Counted from the first letter of the stretch, positions 13,501 through 26,536 are shown. The stretch is DNA of 64,000 nt from Gavia stellata (GCF_030936135.1 NC_082598.1:33660687-33724686); one strand, 5' to 3'. Numbers and translations: made by a program. Notes: generated by a model not told the origin, from the sequence alone.

Positions 13501-16500
13501 AGACAGTAGGAGACAGCACATGCATTTTTAGAGTTGCAACACTGAATGTTCAGCAATTTGTTTCAGACAGCTGCTCTCAGTACAGTACAAATTTCATCGC
13601 TGGTAAATTTGGAGGGGTAGGGTAGTCCACATCCCTTCCCCTGCTGTCATTACCAGTCTGCAGATTAGGTGACAGGATCAAGATTTACTGCAGGAAAGCT
13701 GACCTATATATTCAGCTCTGAAAAAAGATAATCACCCTTATTCTTAAGGTTTGCTGAAATAAGACCTGTGAAAGTTTTTCTTGTCTTCCAAAAAACATTA
13801 GAGTCTCTAAACAATTCAGGTTACATACAACTATGTCTTAATGAAATGACAGGAAATACAATCCCCTCCTCCCCAAACCCGCTGGGAATGTCACCTTTCC
13901 TATGTCACTAAAGTTGGATTATACACTCTGTTCTTGGTAAATTAACCACTAAGACACCAGATGCTTTACTTTGCTTCATCAGGAGTGAGAAAGTGAGGGC
14001 ATTTTTTGTTTGGGGTTTCCCCCCCTGCCCCTTCTTTAAGACTCCTGAAGTTAATGAACATTTCATTTTTTCTTCAAGCCTCCATAGAGAAAAACTGTTT
14101 CTAAGATGTTCTCTAATACTCAGCCATCTGCCTGGCTGATTATACCAATAACAACTCTAGATGAACACAGGTAGGTTTACTTTTCTTACTAACTGGAAGG
14201 GAGGTTTCCATTTTCAACATTAATTTGATTAATAAAAGGATTTACACACTTCCCACACAAGTAGGCTACTACTTAAAAGTGACACATTCTATTAGTTTAT
14301 CTCAGAAACTGAGGACTATAAACCTCACACAGATCGCTAGTTCAGCACAACGAAGTGGCAAGCCATCCCTTAGTTACGATCTGGTTGTACTACAGTCAGT
14401 GTTCTTTTTCCTGCAGGTTCTCATTAAGAAAGCCCAGAGAATCAAGTTACTTTCCATAAAAGCAGCAAGTCATTAATTGCCTCAGATGAGCGATGCACCT
14501 CATTCCAGCAGCAGTCCAGACTCTTACAGTTCTTTGGCAAGTAAAGCTGTTAACAATCCCTGTAGCATCTGTCTTTCACTTGCTGTCTTCCCCTTCACAT
14601 ACTTAGTTCCAGTTTCCATTCATTCTCCAGTCCAACAAAGTATCCCAATTTTATGCTTGATAGAGTAAGCCAATTATTAACCCCGCCGGCCTGACATGAG
14701 AGATTAGTTTCTAATACTGATTTTTTTTTTTTCTAGAAGTCACATGTTGTCCCTGAACATATGCTGTTGTTTATCTTTCCTTATGGGGCCATCTGAAACA
14801 TTCTTCGCTCCATTCCTCTTCCCAAGATACTTCCACAGCATCATCGTTGCAATTACCTTTGCCAAGACGACTGCAGTCCTTTAGTGGACTGCACAATGAG
14901 GAAATAAGAGTATATGAAACCCATCAATCCTTATGGCTCAAGAAGTGAAGGATCAGTTCCAAACATGGGTTTATCATCTGCCAAAGACTGGGCACTATAA
15001 AAACAGTATCAACATACTATTTTTAACTGGTAAGCAGTTACAAAAAATTATGTGTGTTCCTGCCTGCCTCTTACATTAGCCTTTAAAGTTTGACACAACA
15101 AGGTTGTTTAATGAGTATTATCAAAGCAAAACCAGAAAATAAAAATACAGAAAATAAGCATTTTTTAGCAGAAAGCACTCTCTCTCCAAAATAAAAATTT
15201 GTTCTAGCCATTAACAGATTACTTACCTTCAGATTTTTGCAACTCTTCATGAGATATTTTACATCGTAGATGACAGGGAAAAACAATCGCAGTATTTCAA
15301 AGAAGTCCAGCTCTTCTTCAGGTAAATTAGAGTTTGTCAGGATTTTTATTAGATAGCCAAAGTCATATCCACTGCAAATTAGTAACAAAAACAATACAAG
15401 CAAATAACTTAGAAGCATCCTTCTCACTTCCAACATCAAGACTTTATTACACATCAACAGGACATTTTGCTTAATTTCAGTGCAATTAAGACTGACTCTT
15501 GCAAAAGACTAAGCCTCAGCGTAAATGGCCCCATCGCAGCTTTCAGGGAAAACACTTTAATTCAGTCTCAATGAGGCCAAGTGAAGAAGCAAAAAAAGAT
15601 CTGCCTAGAGGAGCTTCTCCAAATCCTGAAACAAGGTAGTGCTGCTGGGGCTTCATCTGATAACAAGAACTTAAAACAGAAAGATTCCTGGCTGGTTCCT
15701 TTCACACAGACTGGAGTTTCTCACTACAACCTGAATGAGATAGAGACACTTCTACAGTTCTTGAAATCCAAAGGATTCATGAGTTTTCAGAGCCAACACA
15801 TGTTTATGCCTGGGGGCAAGTTTCACCCTCAGCAATGAAGAGCAGATTGTCTTTCAACTTTCTCAATTAAATCAGCACACAGTTAGACAACTGAAAAAAT
15901 TTTGTAGTCTATTACTCCTTTTGGAGGCAAGGACAGAGTAAGTTGGAAAAATTTATGTGTGTACATATAAGTCAGCAGGAAGCAGCAAGATAACTGAGCA
16001 ATACAGGTTTGGTACAAGAAACCGAGGTATATGTAGTGTGTGTGTAGTGAAGAAAGAGTTTGGGAAGCCTTCCTTCTCAGTAGCTTGACTGAAAAAAGAG
16101 GACATAGGAATGAGGTGTGGAAGTAAAAGGGGAAAATCATGTACTTGTACAAAGGGTTATGAGAGGAAACAGAGGGTTAAAAGCATAGGAAAGACAGATG
16201 GCAGGTATTAAGCAGGACTGAACACCACAACAAAAAGCAGTGATGACTAGTTATCCTTTTCCCTAGGAAGCCAGAGATTACAAACCAGATTATTCATGAT
16301 CTGATCATGAATCTGAACCATTCTGATCCCTTGTACTTGCAGGATTGCTTATGCACATGTACATATGGGGGACTGATACGTTATCTCGTTATTAGGTTTG
16401 CACTGAACCAAATCAGTTCCTAGATTTTATTGACATGCAATTTAAAAAATGTCTATACTAACAAAGAAGATGAAAACATGCAGGAGGGCTGCCTCTACTG

Positions 16501-19500
16501 AAGGCCGCATCAATTTTGCTGCTTAAGGAACCTTAGCATATAGCTGAGAGACAATTCAAGTGAACGGATGGCCACCACAGACTCCAAATTCCCAGTTTAA
16601 GACTTTGTGGTTGTTCTTGGTTACATGAGGATCATACTCAAACCCAAGAATTCTGCAACTTGGTAAATCTTGGCCAAGATCTTTAACTGTGAGATGAGCA
16701 ATACAGAAAACAAATCCGTTACGAGCACTGTCCTACTGATCCTGTGGATATTTAGCACCCAAAGACTGGCAACTTCTGATGCAGGCTCAAGGCTTTAGCC
16801 TGCATACTCAATGTAAAGAGAATTGCTTTTTGTATCTTTTGTATACAATGGGATTCTCCACATCAACTTTATCTTATGAATTTCTAGACAGAGGGTAGAA
16901 AAATCTTGAACATACCGGGAATGAATGGATTGTTTGCTAAAAGTGCATTAATACAAGATATAAAAAAGGTACGGACTATTACAAGTCTCCCATGGGGGTT
17001 TCCAAGGCTCTAAACAGGAATTTCATCTTGAATGAATCCTGCACTGCATCTGGTACTTTGAAGCTGTGCTGGCAGCACTCCAATCTCCACAGCAGCAGCC
17101 ACTGGCCAGGGAGCAAAGAAGCCAAAGATAAAGAAGGATTTCAGCTGAGTCTTACGAAGTAAAAACCTGTAGTGTACTTGGCAAAACAGTACCTTGGAAG
17201 TTTAATTTTATTAGATCACCTATGAGGGGAAGAAAAAAAAAAGTGGTGGGGAAACCTGTATCAGCATAAAGCCCTCTATAGAAAAGGAAAAGAAAAAAGC
17301 CACATTAGCAAAAAAGGCTGTTCATAAAGACGCAAAAAAGACTGTACAGGATTAAGGAGATTTACTCCTCTAGAGATCAGAGATCTTATTAACTCACTGA
17401 ATTCCTGACATCTGTCATACCTGTGGCTCAAATGCAACTTTCGTATTAAAACTTTTAAAGTGAAGAATACAGTATTTGTGCTCCTCCTCTTCCAAAAAGA
17501 AAAAAATTATGTACATGACTGAATTACTAGAAAACAGATGCTCTCAAACGCTTCCAATTTCTACTAAGAAGGAAGTACTGTAAGAAAAGTCAAGATTCAT
17601 TTACTATTTGTATTGAGAGGGAGCAGGCTATCAATCATAAATCTGCAGTTTCAATGAAGAATTTTATATATATATTTATTTTTCCCCTGGAGATTGTAGC
17701 TGATTCTTTCATTCTAAGATTCTCATGCAGAAAAAGGGAACAGGATATCTGAACAGTGGATTTAACAGGCATGATTACCCTTCCATTGCATGACAGCATT
17801 CAGTCAGATATCTGTTCTTGGATCCTAAGCATGGGTTAGTTTTAGTCAGCTCAACCAAATGATGTTCCACATTCCTTAAGTTCCAGCTGCTTACACTTAG
17901 TCCCATTGTGCTCATAACAATCACCACAAAACACACTTTACTAATCACAATGCAGAATCAAGGCATTTACATAATCTTTTTAGTATACTTTTAGGGGGTA
18001 ATACGCTCCAGTCATCTAAGCTTACACAGACATAAGAACCGTCACTCCAAGTCAAGAGTAAGATATATCTAGTTCAAAAAACTTTTGACTGGCCACTACT
18101 GAATGCTAACAGAAGGGTAAAAAAGTCTACAGTGAGCAATTATGTAATTACCTGCTCATTAAAGAAGTTTTCTTCTAGTCCTCTAACAGGCAATTAGTGG
18201 TTGGTTTATACCCTGAAGCCCATAGACTTCCTTTCCTTAAAAAGCTTTCACCATTTCTAATATCATCACCTAAGGTTACTTAGTGCAGCTAGCCACAATC
18301 CCTGGAGCAAATAAGCACTCTTATAACCACCTTTTTTTTTTTTTTTTTTTTTCTTTTTTCACCAAACATGGACAGCTGTAGGCAACAAGACCATGGAAAA
18401 GATCAAACATGCCTGTATTTCTTTCCCTTACTATCCAGAAAGAATTCAGATAGCCAATTAACAATGAATTCTCCTCAAACACCAACACTCTCTGAAATAA
18501 ATCAAAACCTGACAGAGCTAAGAAAGCTCTACTTCATTTTATAACTGGCTAACAGAAATGAGCCAACAGATTAAATTTTACTAAAATCAGTTAGACACAA
18601 ATGTTTATTGAAATACAACAGCTTGGAACTTTCCAGCTTCCCAAAAACATATGGGTTAAGAGGCATGTTTGCACAGAGCCTCCAAAGGTAGATTGAGGAG
18701 GTAGCACACAGGTGGTCACTCAAAGCTTCAGCAGACCAGTCAGTTGAACATCCACAGAAACAGCATTTGAGCTGTTCTATTTTAGAACTTGTTAGACTGC
18801 CAAGCACTCACAGCTCTCGACTGTGACAAGAATCAGAAATCCAGGGCTTCCCCCTCCTCTCTCATTGGCTCAAATACATTTTAACACACAGAAAGGATTT
18901 GATGGAGTCGCTTATGAAGTTGCAGTGTATAAGAATCGGTGACAGTGCAAATGTTTCTTCGCTCACACCTGGCAGAGCTGCAGGTCCACACAGATTTGCC
19001 AATAGGTCAGGATGCCAAGGCAGCTGCATCAAATGCAGAGATAAAAAGCACACAAAGAAAACTATTTGAGAAGCTAAGAGCTTAGAAATAAACTACGTAA
19101 GAGTTCAAGGAAATCAAAGACTGGGAAATGAAACAAAACCAAAACATAACCTCACACTCTGAGAAAGGAAGTGGGCAGAGAGGAATTACTCGTAAGAGTC
19201 TCATAAATTTTGAGGGTTAGTAGTAATTAAAGCATTTTATGGAAACACAAGCAACAGCAGAGTCAGCAACTACCAAGCACAGCTTTTTCAGTAGTCAAAG
19301 AACTATTGCATGGAGAGCCTACATGAAACAAATTTTCAACTGAGCTGTCCTGCTGTTTAAGTTTCCACTGATAGAACATAATCACAATCAACCTAATATA
19401 TATTTAGAAACAGCTGTTTACTGTTATTTGTGGCACATTTTATGTGACCCATGCTCATTTATAGCTTGGTGCAATCTTAGCTTCCTCAGAACTCAACCCA

Positions 19501-22500
19501 CTACTCCAGGGTTTTGGGCTGAAGACAATATCAACATGCTCCGTCAAGCACAAAAGCCTTTAAACACTCTGACTTCAAGCAGAGTTGTGGATAATCAGTG
19601 TTTGACAAACATTTGCTGGAACAGCTGTCTTAAGAGGATTTCTAAAGACATTTTCAGTGAAGTCCACAACAGAAACTCATTTTAGCACAGATGAAAGCGA
19701 ACTTACATAAAGCCATTCCAAAAACCCTTCATAAGCTGCAATAGTAAAAATGGCATTACTGCACATAGTTTGCATGACACTTCAATCAGCATATTAGTCA
19801 GGAATCACACACAATCAATATAATTATGCTTTAAAAGGAATCCCTAGTGTAGCAATGGCTCAGGTATTCTTTTGCTAGGATAGCTTACACTGGAACCTTA
19901 AAGTTATTAGGTAATAGTGGAAAAACACCATTTCGTAGCTGTAGCTGCTTCTACATGGCACTGTCTGTTGATGTACCTGTTAAATGCGCAACATGCCTCG
20001 CCTCCCCTCCCCTTCTCCTGAACCATCCATGTTATTTTACTGTAGTCAAGTGTAAATCACAAATAAGCACATAAGAGTCCATAATAATGAGTTTAAGAAG
20101 CTGAAAGAAACTTAATTCACTAATTCAGCCTTTCCAGTTATTTTGACACAGTTCATGGCATTCCTGTTGCAATATTTTTCCCCAAGGAGCTACCCTAGTA
20201 GCAAGACAGCAAGAGTAAGATTATTTTGGAGTCATATTGTGAGTTGAGACAGCTGCCAGTGGAAGATGTTGGCAGATTAAGTGACAAGTGTACTCAAATA
20301 GGATCCTCCTTTTTTTTTGTTAACTGTCTTTTTTTCCTCCCCCTCCTTTTGGAAAGCCAGTGTAACACTTGCAAGCAAGTCAAAATGATGAACTCTGCAA
20401 CAGGCTGTTATATGCACCTTTATTCTACTGTTTTACATGCCTTGCTGAAGCAATCCTTATTTTTCAGTTGGTTAATAACGTAAACATGTCTTCAATTCCA
20501 TGTGACTTTCCCTCCTCCAACCTCACCTCCAAGATTTAATACTTAAGGATGAAGAATTTGTTTTTTTTCTCCAATTTTGCCATCTACATATTACCACCCA
20601 CCAATGTGGCATGCGTGATAAACAAGAACAAGGCTGTAAGGAAACTACTAGTCTCAGCTAAAACATTTGCTCTACCTTTGTTAACTTGCTTAGCAGCCAG
20701 CATTTAAGATGTCAACTTGAGAGCATTACACAGCAATAAGCTTTTAAAGCCACCGTTGCTTGCAAAAAGTGCAAATTATCTCTGGCATGTAGCTGACTAT
20801 ACAATGACTACTGCATCAGTTTTAAAGCGTTAAATCTTATTAACGCCCGAAGATCTTTTCTTGACAGATTCATAGAGATTTAGCATTCGCATTTCTAGTT
20901 CTACGTGGAAGATGAGTTCCTGGGATGGAATAAAAAGTAAAATATATTCATTACTACAGCTAGAATTAAGACTTATCAGGGCTCTCCTTCCAAGGTGAGT
21001 AATTTTCAGCTGCCCAGATTACCAGGAGATTCAAAACAAATTTAAAAGTGCTTTATAAAACTCTTCACTGATAATTCTGCAGTCTCTCCCACAAGACAAA
21101 CAATATTTGCTCAAGAACTGCTTAGGAATAGTTTGCTTTTACCATTGTTACTATTATTACTTGCATGTGTGATATCAAAAGATAGAATGCCACCTGCTGG
21201 CTTAGGAGTTTAATGTTTTTTTCTGGTTTACAGTTTTCCGATTACAGTGTAAATACCAAAAATAAAACACCAGTACCACCCTGTACGCTCTATTCTTCTA
21301 ATACAGAATGGTGCTATAGGTACTACAGCAGAAATAGTTTGTAAGTCTTACCAACCAAAATATGTGCTATATACACTATCAGATGTATACTACTTAACAC
21401 ATGAGATGTTAAATCCAAGCTCTAGAATTCAGTACTGAAAACTCAAATACTTAACATGCAGAATTTACCTATGAAAGGAAAGCCATTTGACTCCTTCACA
21501 CAGCACAACTCCTGATGTCATAAGCAGTTCTGCAAAGTACTGTGTCTCAATTCCTTCTTCCTCATGCTTTTTAAACTGGATACCAGATGTCGTCAACAGT
21601 TCAATAGAGTCCTGGGCATACATATCTTCTCTAAAAAAAGAGAGGAAAAGTAAATTTTCAAAATCTACAAGCCTCACCGATTATAAACCTGGTAGCACTT
21701 CTTTTTTGCTATTCGTTCCACAGACTTCACTAGCATAGAGAAAGAGCAACGTGACTTTGTTCCGTGTTAATTATGAAAACAACCATTTTTTATAGCTTTT
21801 GTTAACCTTCACTAGCATTTCACCATTCCTGGCACCTCCATTCTTGCCTCCTTCATAAAAATCTAGTTCCTGCTCCTCTTCCGGCTACCTAGAAATCCCC
21901 TTTCACAAATCTACAGAGGAAAGTGAATGTATGAATACAGATATTTTACCAAATAAGATCCATTACTTGAACTGTGACAACTTAAATGTAACAGTTAAAG
22001 CACTAACATGTTAACATTACAGAGCTAGGAACAGTACACTCCAGATCCTAGTGTTGTATTAGTTCTGCGGATAATATTTCCCACACATTTTTTGTGATTT
22101 AAGCTTACGTAAATGTTTAGACACATGCTCATCAAAACTTCATTCTCACTACAACTGGAAATTAAGTACTTGCTCCATCTAGTCAGTCCTTAAAATTCAG
22201 GTAGCTTAACCTTTTCTTTCTAAATGACCAACTTCAATTTTAATAGCCATATTTTAAACCTAAAATTTAACAGGATGGAAAAAAATTCCTCTATGCCTTG
22301 TTTGATCCCTGTATTTATTCCCTTTACCACTAAAATTTTTGTAAAGTCTTAAGGATTTTATGATGAAATGGATGGGGTTTTTTTCCCTGAAGTTTAATCT
22401 ATATCATCATAACAAAGGCACAGAATGGTTAACTGAAAAAAAAATGCAAACATGGCTCTACTTCGATGATATTCATGTTACTGTCCACAACATACTATTC

Positions 22501-25337
22501 CACAAAGTCTCTTCAGTGTATAGTTTTCAATTTTAATAAAAAACCAACCAAAATAACACAAAAAATAAAACAACCAATATCTCAAACTTGACTATTACAT
22601 TCAGTCATAGACTTGTATTCCTTATTCCCAATAGCAAGTCATCATTCATCAGAACATAGAGATACATTGTCAAGATGTGTTGTATCTTTTTTCCTCCCTC
22701 CCACACAGCTGCTCATTAGTTCTCCAGCTTCAAGGCATCAGCTTCCCAACACCTGTCCATCTCCATAACGCATTAAAGACCCCATCCAAAACAAACTTGC
22801 CTGTTTTACAAAAAGAAGTTTTATTTCTAGTTTGTTGCTCTGCAATAATCAGGTGGATAGTTAGTTTAGAGAAATATTTATGCTCTTTAAAAGCATACTA
22901 TAACAAGACCTGGCTGGAACCACAAACAAAAAAATTACCTTCTAGGAAAAGCCAACAGCTGTTTTGCTTTAGGAGCAGAACACTTGGCACAGTGCCACTT
23001 CCCAAAAGGAAGTTTAAAAACAGACAAAAATAAGTAATTTCTCCACCCATGTAAAAAAAAAATATTCATGTTTCATGCAGCACTCATATAGCTTACTTTT
23101 TTGTATAAAATCCCACCAGTGAACTAGTAACAAGTTAGTTAGCTTAGTAAGGCAAGATATAGTTAGTCACCTATCTTATCTATGCAGCATCTGGCACAAA
23201 TGGATGGAAACCTATTTTTGTTTTCAGTGGCTTGACATTAAGTAGACCTTTGAAGCTCAGAAAATAAATAAAAATAAATAACACAGGCTCTTCTTCCCAG
23301 GTCACAGTTTGGAAGTTTTTAATTCATCCCTCCTCTTTCTCCTATACTTAGCAGGATTAGTATATTCTTCTATTAAGACAAAGGATAACTTCCATCCCGC
23401 ACTTATAAGGCCAGGTAAATTGAGAGATAGCAAAACACCAAATCTGCACTTCCTCTTCTTTCAAGAGGTGCTTCAAACAAAACTAAAAAGAGCATGTCAT
23501 TTTTCAGACCAAACTGATTTGTGACAAGCCACAGCACTGCTTGTTTAGAAAAGCAGAAAGATCAAAAGAGACAGCAGCAGTTTTTTTTCTTTGTAAGAAC
23601 CCTGATTACTTTGAAAACAAGTCTTTTTATCTGCAGAAAAAAAGGTCTGTTCTTTAAACCTCCTTTGTAGGCTGCAGTTTTAACTGATGTATGTCAAACT
23701 GTCCAGTGATCAGCTTGTAACACAACTGCCAGAAAAACCCAAGCCTTCAACACATTTAAGTTTGAGAAGTGTTTGCACTGATACTCAACTCAAGCCATAT
23801 GAAAACCTATCAGACCAATTATGTTTACTTCAGGAAAACATTCAAGATACTAGTAACCTTATCAACTACCTGCTATAGATATAATTAGAACTCCACATGT
23901 CTCATCCCACTGGAAAAGTCAGGTTTATACTTAAAAGATTTATCACTGATAAAAATCACATTGTGAAATACAGTTCACAATACTATTCCAACAGATAGTA
24001 AAAATCAGCTTGCTTTTTAACCAACACTTTACACAAAATAATCCAGAACAAAAATATCCACAGGAGTTATGCTGCAGAATCAATAATCCCTTTCAACCTA
24101 TTATAGAAGAAAATTAAAATACAGTAGCTTAATAGCGTAAGTTGCTTTGAAAACACAAGGAAAGCTGCTGCAGTATTAAAAAGTTGATAGTATTTTACCT
24201 AGAATATTATATAGAACTTGTTGTGAGTTTCTTAACAAGAATAACGTTATTTAAAGAGGACAGAGCTCACTTGCTTTAGAACTTGCTGATAACATTTGTC
24301 ATACTTTTTTAGTCAGTTTGGTAACTTTACATTTTTTTCTTCGCATGTTGGTATTTTCCATTTAAAAATATGCAAAGAAACAACATGTGACTTCTATAAC
24401 AACTAGTAAGAGTTAAACTAAATGAAGGTAGAAGCACACTGAAATGACAAATATGAAAATGCAGAGCTAACTCTTGCATTAAGTATAAACGCCTGTTTTT
24501 AAAACTTTTGTTGAAATTGCTTAGCATTTTTGACCAGATTACCAACAATAAGACAGACTGCACTGAAATGACAGAAGCAAGCACGTGTTTGGCTGACAAA
24601 AGTTTTCCTCAGACAAAGTATCTATGGTATTCCTATCATATAGATAAAAAGAGTTGCCATAGCTTTCACAAGCTATAATACATTTTCAGTAAGTCAGAAA
24701 TATACACTTTACAGCACACTTACGTTAAATTAAATTTAAAATTAAATTGCCAAGTTGAAGTTCCTGGAGGGTATTCGCCTTGCTCATTCATAAACGTCAG
24801 TCCTAGTTGAATTATTTTTAGCAAGTCCACATTGCAGCGTAATAATTGGTACTGATAGTCTGCGTTGCTTCTGAATTCTCCAATAGGCCTTGCAACTACT
24901 CCTGGAAATTCTGTATCCTGTGAGAACAGAATTAAAACTTCAACAAAAGACACCCATAAAAATTTACATTGCTCATTTTTAATAAAACATATTTCAAGCA
25001 TCTAACAGTTTCATAGCTGAAGAATACTGTGTGTAAATTTAGCTTTTAAAAAGGTAATAGATTAGGATCCTAATGTTTGTACAGTGTTAATTCAACATTA
25101 AGAATCCATTATTATTTTAATGAAAAAGGATGAACAAGTTTATAGCTTTAATTTACTATCAAGTGAAGTCATCACGTTTTTTGTGGTAATTTGCTAGATA
25201 AACATCAAGTGCCCGCTTACCATAGCTACATAGTTATACTTCCGTATAACTTGACGAATTTTCTTCATCTCTTCATCCAAGTTACAAGCCCAAACTTCAC
25301 AGATTCTTTGGCTATGGTCTACAGTAGCTGCTGGCAT
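7427..25337 (-). CDS. CNOT7: CNOT7, CCR4-NOT deadenylase catalytic subunit (CAF1A)
   Basis: Removes mRNA poly(A) tails as a DEDD-family 3'-5' exoribonuclease bound to CNOT1 in the CCR4-NOT complex; acts in cytoplasm and P-bodies, with nuclear co-regulator roles also described. Six coding exons on the minus strand, in transcript order: 25337-25221, 24917-24724, 21630-21469, 15371-15227, 10488-10378, 7555-7427. All junctions are GT-AG, phases agree, and the product is 285 aa, the length I recall for human CNOT7, to which it looks nearly identical. Catalytic acidic residues sit where expected: D40 and E42 (in DTEFPG), D161 (GYDFGY), D230 with H225 (HQAGSD). The N-terminus reads [16 protein letters not shown] and the C-terminus ends EEEANKQS. 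The paralogue CNOT8 is excluded by the C-terminal tail and by synteny. Expression probably starts in the CpG island shared with VPS37A. Confidence 0.98.
7556..10377 (-). other. CNOT7: CNOT7 intron 6
   Basis: Donor GTAGGT after E243, acceptor TTTAG. No repeat family or RNA gene recognised. The reading frame of the preceding exon stays open for 43 codons into this intron (to a stop at 10246-10248), relevant to intronic polyadenylation isoforms. Confidence 0.8.
10378..10488 (-). CDS. CNOT7: CNOT7 coding exon, residues 207-243 (D230 catalytic)
   Basis: A 37-codon exon in phase 0 at both ends. It contains [15 protein letters not shown] with H225 and D230, the last motif of the DEDDh nuclease, and ends at ...FFKMRE before donor GTAGGT. 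The acceptor is a good pyrimidine tract ending in CAG. Confidence 0.97.
10489..15226 (-). other. CNOT7: CNOT7 intron 5
   Basis: About 4.7 kb of AT-rich intron. No transposable element, RNA gene or additional exon recognised. Confidence 0.75.
15227..15371 (-). CDS. CNOT7: CNOT7 coding exon, residues 158-206 (D161 catalytic)
   Basis: Starts with the last base of the split S158 codon, then [20 protein letters not shown] through CKNLK, followed by donor GTAAGT. D161 is the third metal-ligand acidic residue of the nuclease. Confidence 0.97.
15372..21468 (-). other. CNOT7: CNOT7 intron 4
   Basis: The largest CNOT7 intron, about 6.1 kb. It holds a 21-base T run at 18332-18352 (an A run on the transcribed strand) and, on the plus strand, an unidentified protein-like open frame at 15581-15838 discussed under findings. 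No transposon family recognised. Confidence 0.75.
18332..18352. repeat. Poly(T)21 homopolymer
   Basis: Twenty-one consecutive T followed by C and six more T, within CNOT7 intron 4. No flanking element or target-site duplication was seen. Confidence 0.9.
21469..21630 (-). CDS. CNOT7: CNOT7 coding exon, residues 104-158
   Basis: Begins with the third base of split T104, then [16 protein letters not shown] through GVKWLSFH, and ends with two bases of S158. Acceptor TTTTTTTAG, donor GTAAAT. Part of the nuclease fold and CNOT1-binding body. Confidence 0.97.
21631..24723 (-). other. CNOT7: CNOT7 intron 3
   Basis: About 3.1 kb, AT-rich. A plus-strand 118-codon frame at 22677-23033 resembles no family I know and is probably chance. 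No repeat recognised. Confidence 0.75.
24724..24917 (-). CDS. CNOT7: CNOT7 coding exon, residues 40-104 (D40/E42 catalytic)
   Basis: Encodes [20 protein letters not shown] through [12 protein letters not shown]. The exon opens with D40 and E42, the first two metal-coordinating residues, and the PGVVARP loop. Acceptor TTCTCACAG, donor GTAAGT. Confidence 0.98.
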
Positions 25338-25427
25338 AGTGGGGGGCTTTAGAGACCATACATCAAAAGTTACACTTGACTGAGGATCAATTTCATAAAG
25401 AGGACTTTAATTATTTATTTTTTTAAC
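25221..25427 (-). CDS. CNOT7: CNOT7 exon 2: 5' UTR plus first coding exon (residues 1-39)
   Basis: Coding part is 25221-25337 ([20 protein letters not shown] to YNYVAM), donor GTAAGC. Upstream on the minus strand a strong acceptor (pyrimidine tract ending TCTCTTAG) puts the exon start at 25427; a weaker AG would give 25404. The leader holds three upstream ATGs, annotated separately. The intron between this exon and the next coding exon is only 303 bp. Confidence 0.9.
25312..25396 (-). promoter_or_regulatory. CNOT7: Three short uORFs in the CNOT7 leader
   Basis: uORF1 at 25396-25370 encodes MKLILSQV then TAA. uORF2 at 25363-25349 encodes MYGL then TAA. uORF3 starts at 25359, reads [15 protein letters not shown] and stops with TAG at 25312, overlapping the main ATG (25337) out of frame. 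All three lie inside exon 2 whichever acceptor is used. uORF3 has G at +4 but T at -3, so a moderate context. This would be expected to lower CNOT7 translation by ribosome capture. Confidence 0.6.
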
Positions 25428-26365
25428 CTAAGAGACAACGAAAGAAAAATATCAAAGTGTAAGTTTTTAGTGTTCATTTATCTGAAAAAACACTTAAAAC
25501 ACCAGGATCAGCCTTTATTCTTCAGAATTTCCTGAAAGAAGCACAACATAGCCACCAAAACCATGTGAAATTCAGCTATGCGAGTTCAGACTACTGTCCG
25601 AAACGAAAACCCTTGATTCTGTTAGTAACAGTCTTTCTTGCACAAAGCCAGGCAAACCGGCAAGGCGCACTAGTTCAACAGATGAAAGAGACACCTGAGC
25701 CCACAAGCGTTTTTGCCCCACGGATTAGCAGACCACATTCCTGTGGATCCGACGGCTGCGTGCAACACGAAACGAAGCGGCAAAGTGACTATTAGCGTTA
25801 CGCCAAACTCGGGGTCACTGTGGACGACACACAGCCGCCCAAGCAGGCAGCCTCCAAGGGCAGGAGAAGCTCTTTCAGCTCTTACGGGCCGCGCTAAACC
25901 AGATAGCGGCGCGAGGGGACCGAATCACGGTCCGACAGACGTGGACTCACGCCCCGCCTGGGTTCCCGGGCGCCTTCTTATGCGTACAAGGCCTTAAGAG
26001 CGCCCCGAGGCGCCGCAGAGCCCGCCCGGCGCGGCAGCGCGGCGGACAGCACCCCTCGATGGGGTGCAATTAGGAAGGGGCCGCCCCGGTTCACCCTCCA
26101 GCCCAGCGCAGGGAGAGGCTCCGCTCCCGAGCCCGCCTCCGGCGGCAGCCGCGCGGCCCGCGACAACACCAACCGCCCCAGCGGGCCGTCACGACCGCCG
26201 GTAAAGCCGCAGGGCCTCCGCGGGGCTGCCTCGGGCCCGAGCGGGACACGGCTAGACCGAGGGGAGGGGGTCCCGGACCGCTCTCAGCTCCCTCCCTCCC
26301 CCCGCCCGGCTCCGCGCCGCACCCGCGCCCCTCGCTCACTCGCTGACTCACTCACGCTCTCGCGC

Positions 26366-26390
26366 GGGCCGGGCCGGGCCGGGCCGGGCC
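26366..26390. repeat. (GGGCC)5 pentanucleotide repeat
   Basis: Five perfect GGGCC units within the shared promoter, on the CNOT7 side of the island. G-rich enough to form a G-quadruplex-like structure. Confidence 0.9.
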
Positions 26391-26439
26391 GCGGCGGGTC
26401 TGGCGAGGCCCCGCGGCGGCCCCCGACGCCCCAGAGCCG

Positions 26440-26444
26440 CCAAT
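26440..26444 (+). promoter_or_regulatory. CCAAT box 1
   Basis: CCAAT in the context CGCCAATCG, a typical NF-Y site; the same nonamer occurs at the second box 118 bp away. Confidence 0.5.
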
Positions 26445-26536
26445 CGCCGCGCGAGACACAGGAAGCGCTGCCCCCGCCGCCCCGCCGCACAAAGCCATTA
26501 CATCATCGCCGCGCGCCGCGGCCTTTCCCCCCTCAC

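Larger units (their letters stand above)
25428..26536 (-). other. CNOT7: CNOT7 intron 1 (inferred)
   Basis: Lies between the inferred exon 1 donor and the exon 2 acceptor. The right half is CpG-island sequence; the left half is AT-rich. No coding content is credible here. Confidence 0.5.

Noticed and set aside
22677-23033. 118-codon plus-strand frame in CNOT7 intron 3
   Set aside because: No recognisable motif, composition like translated AT-rich DNA, no splice or promoter context.
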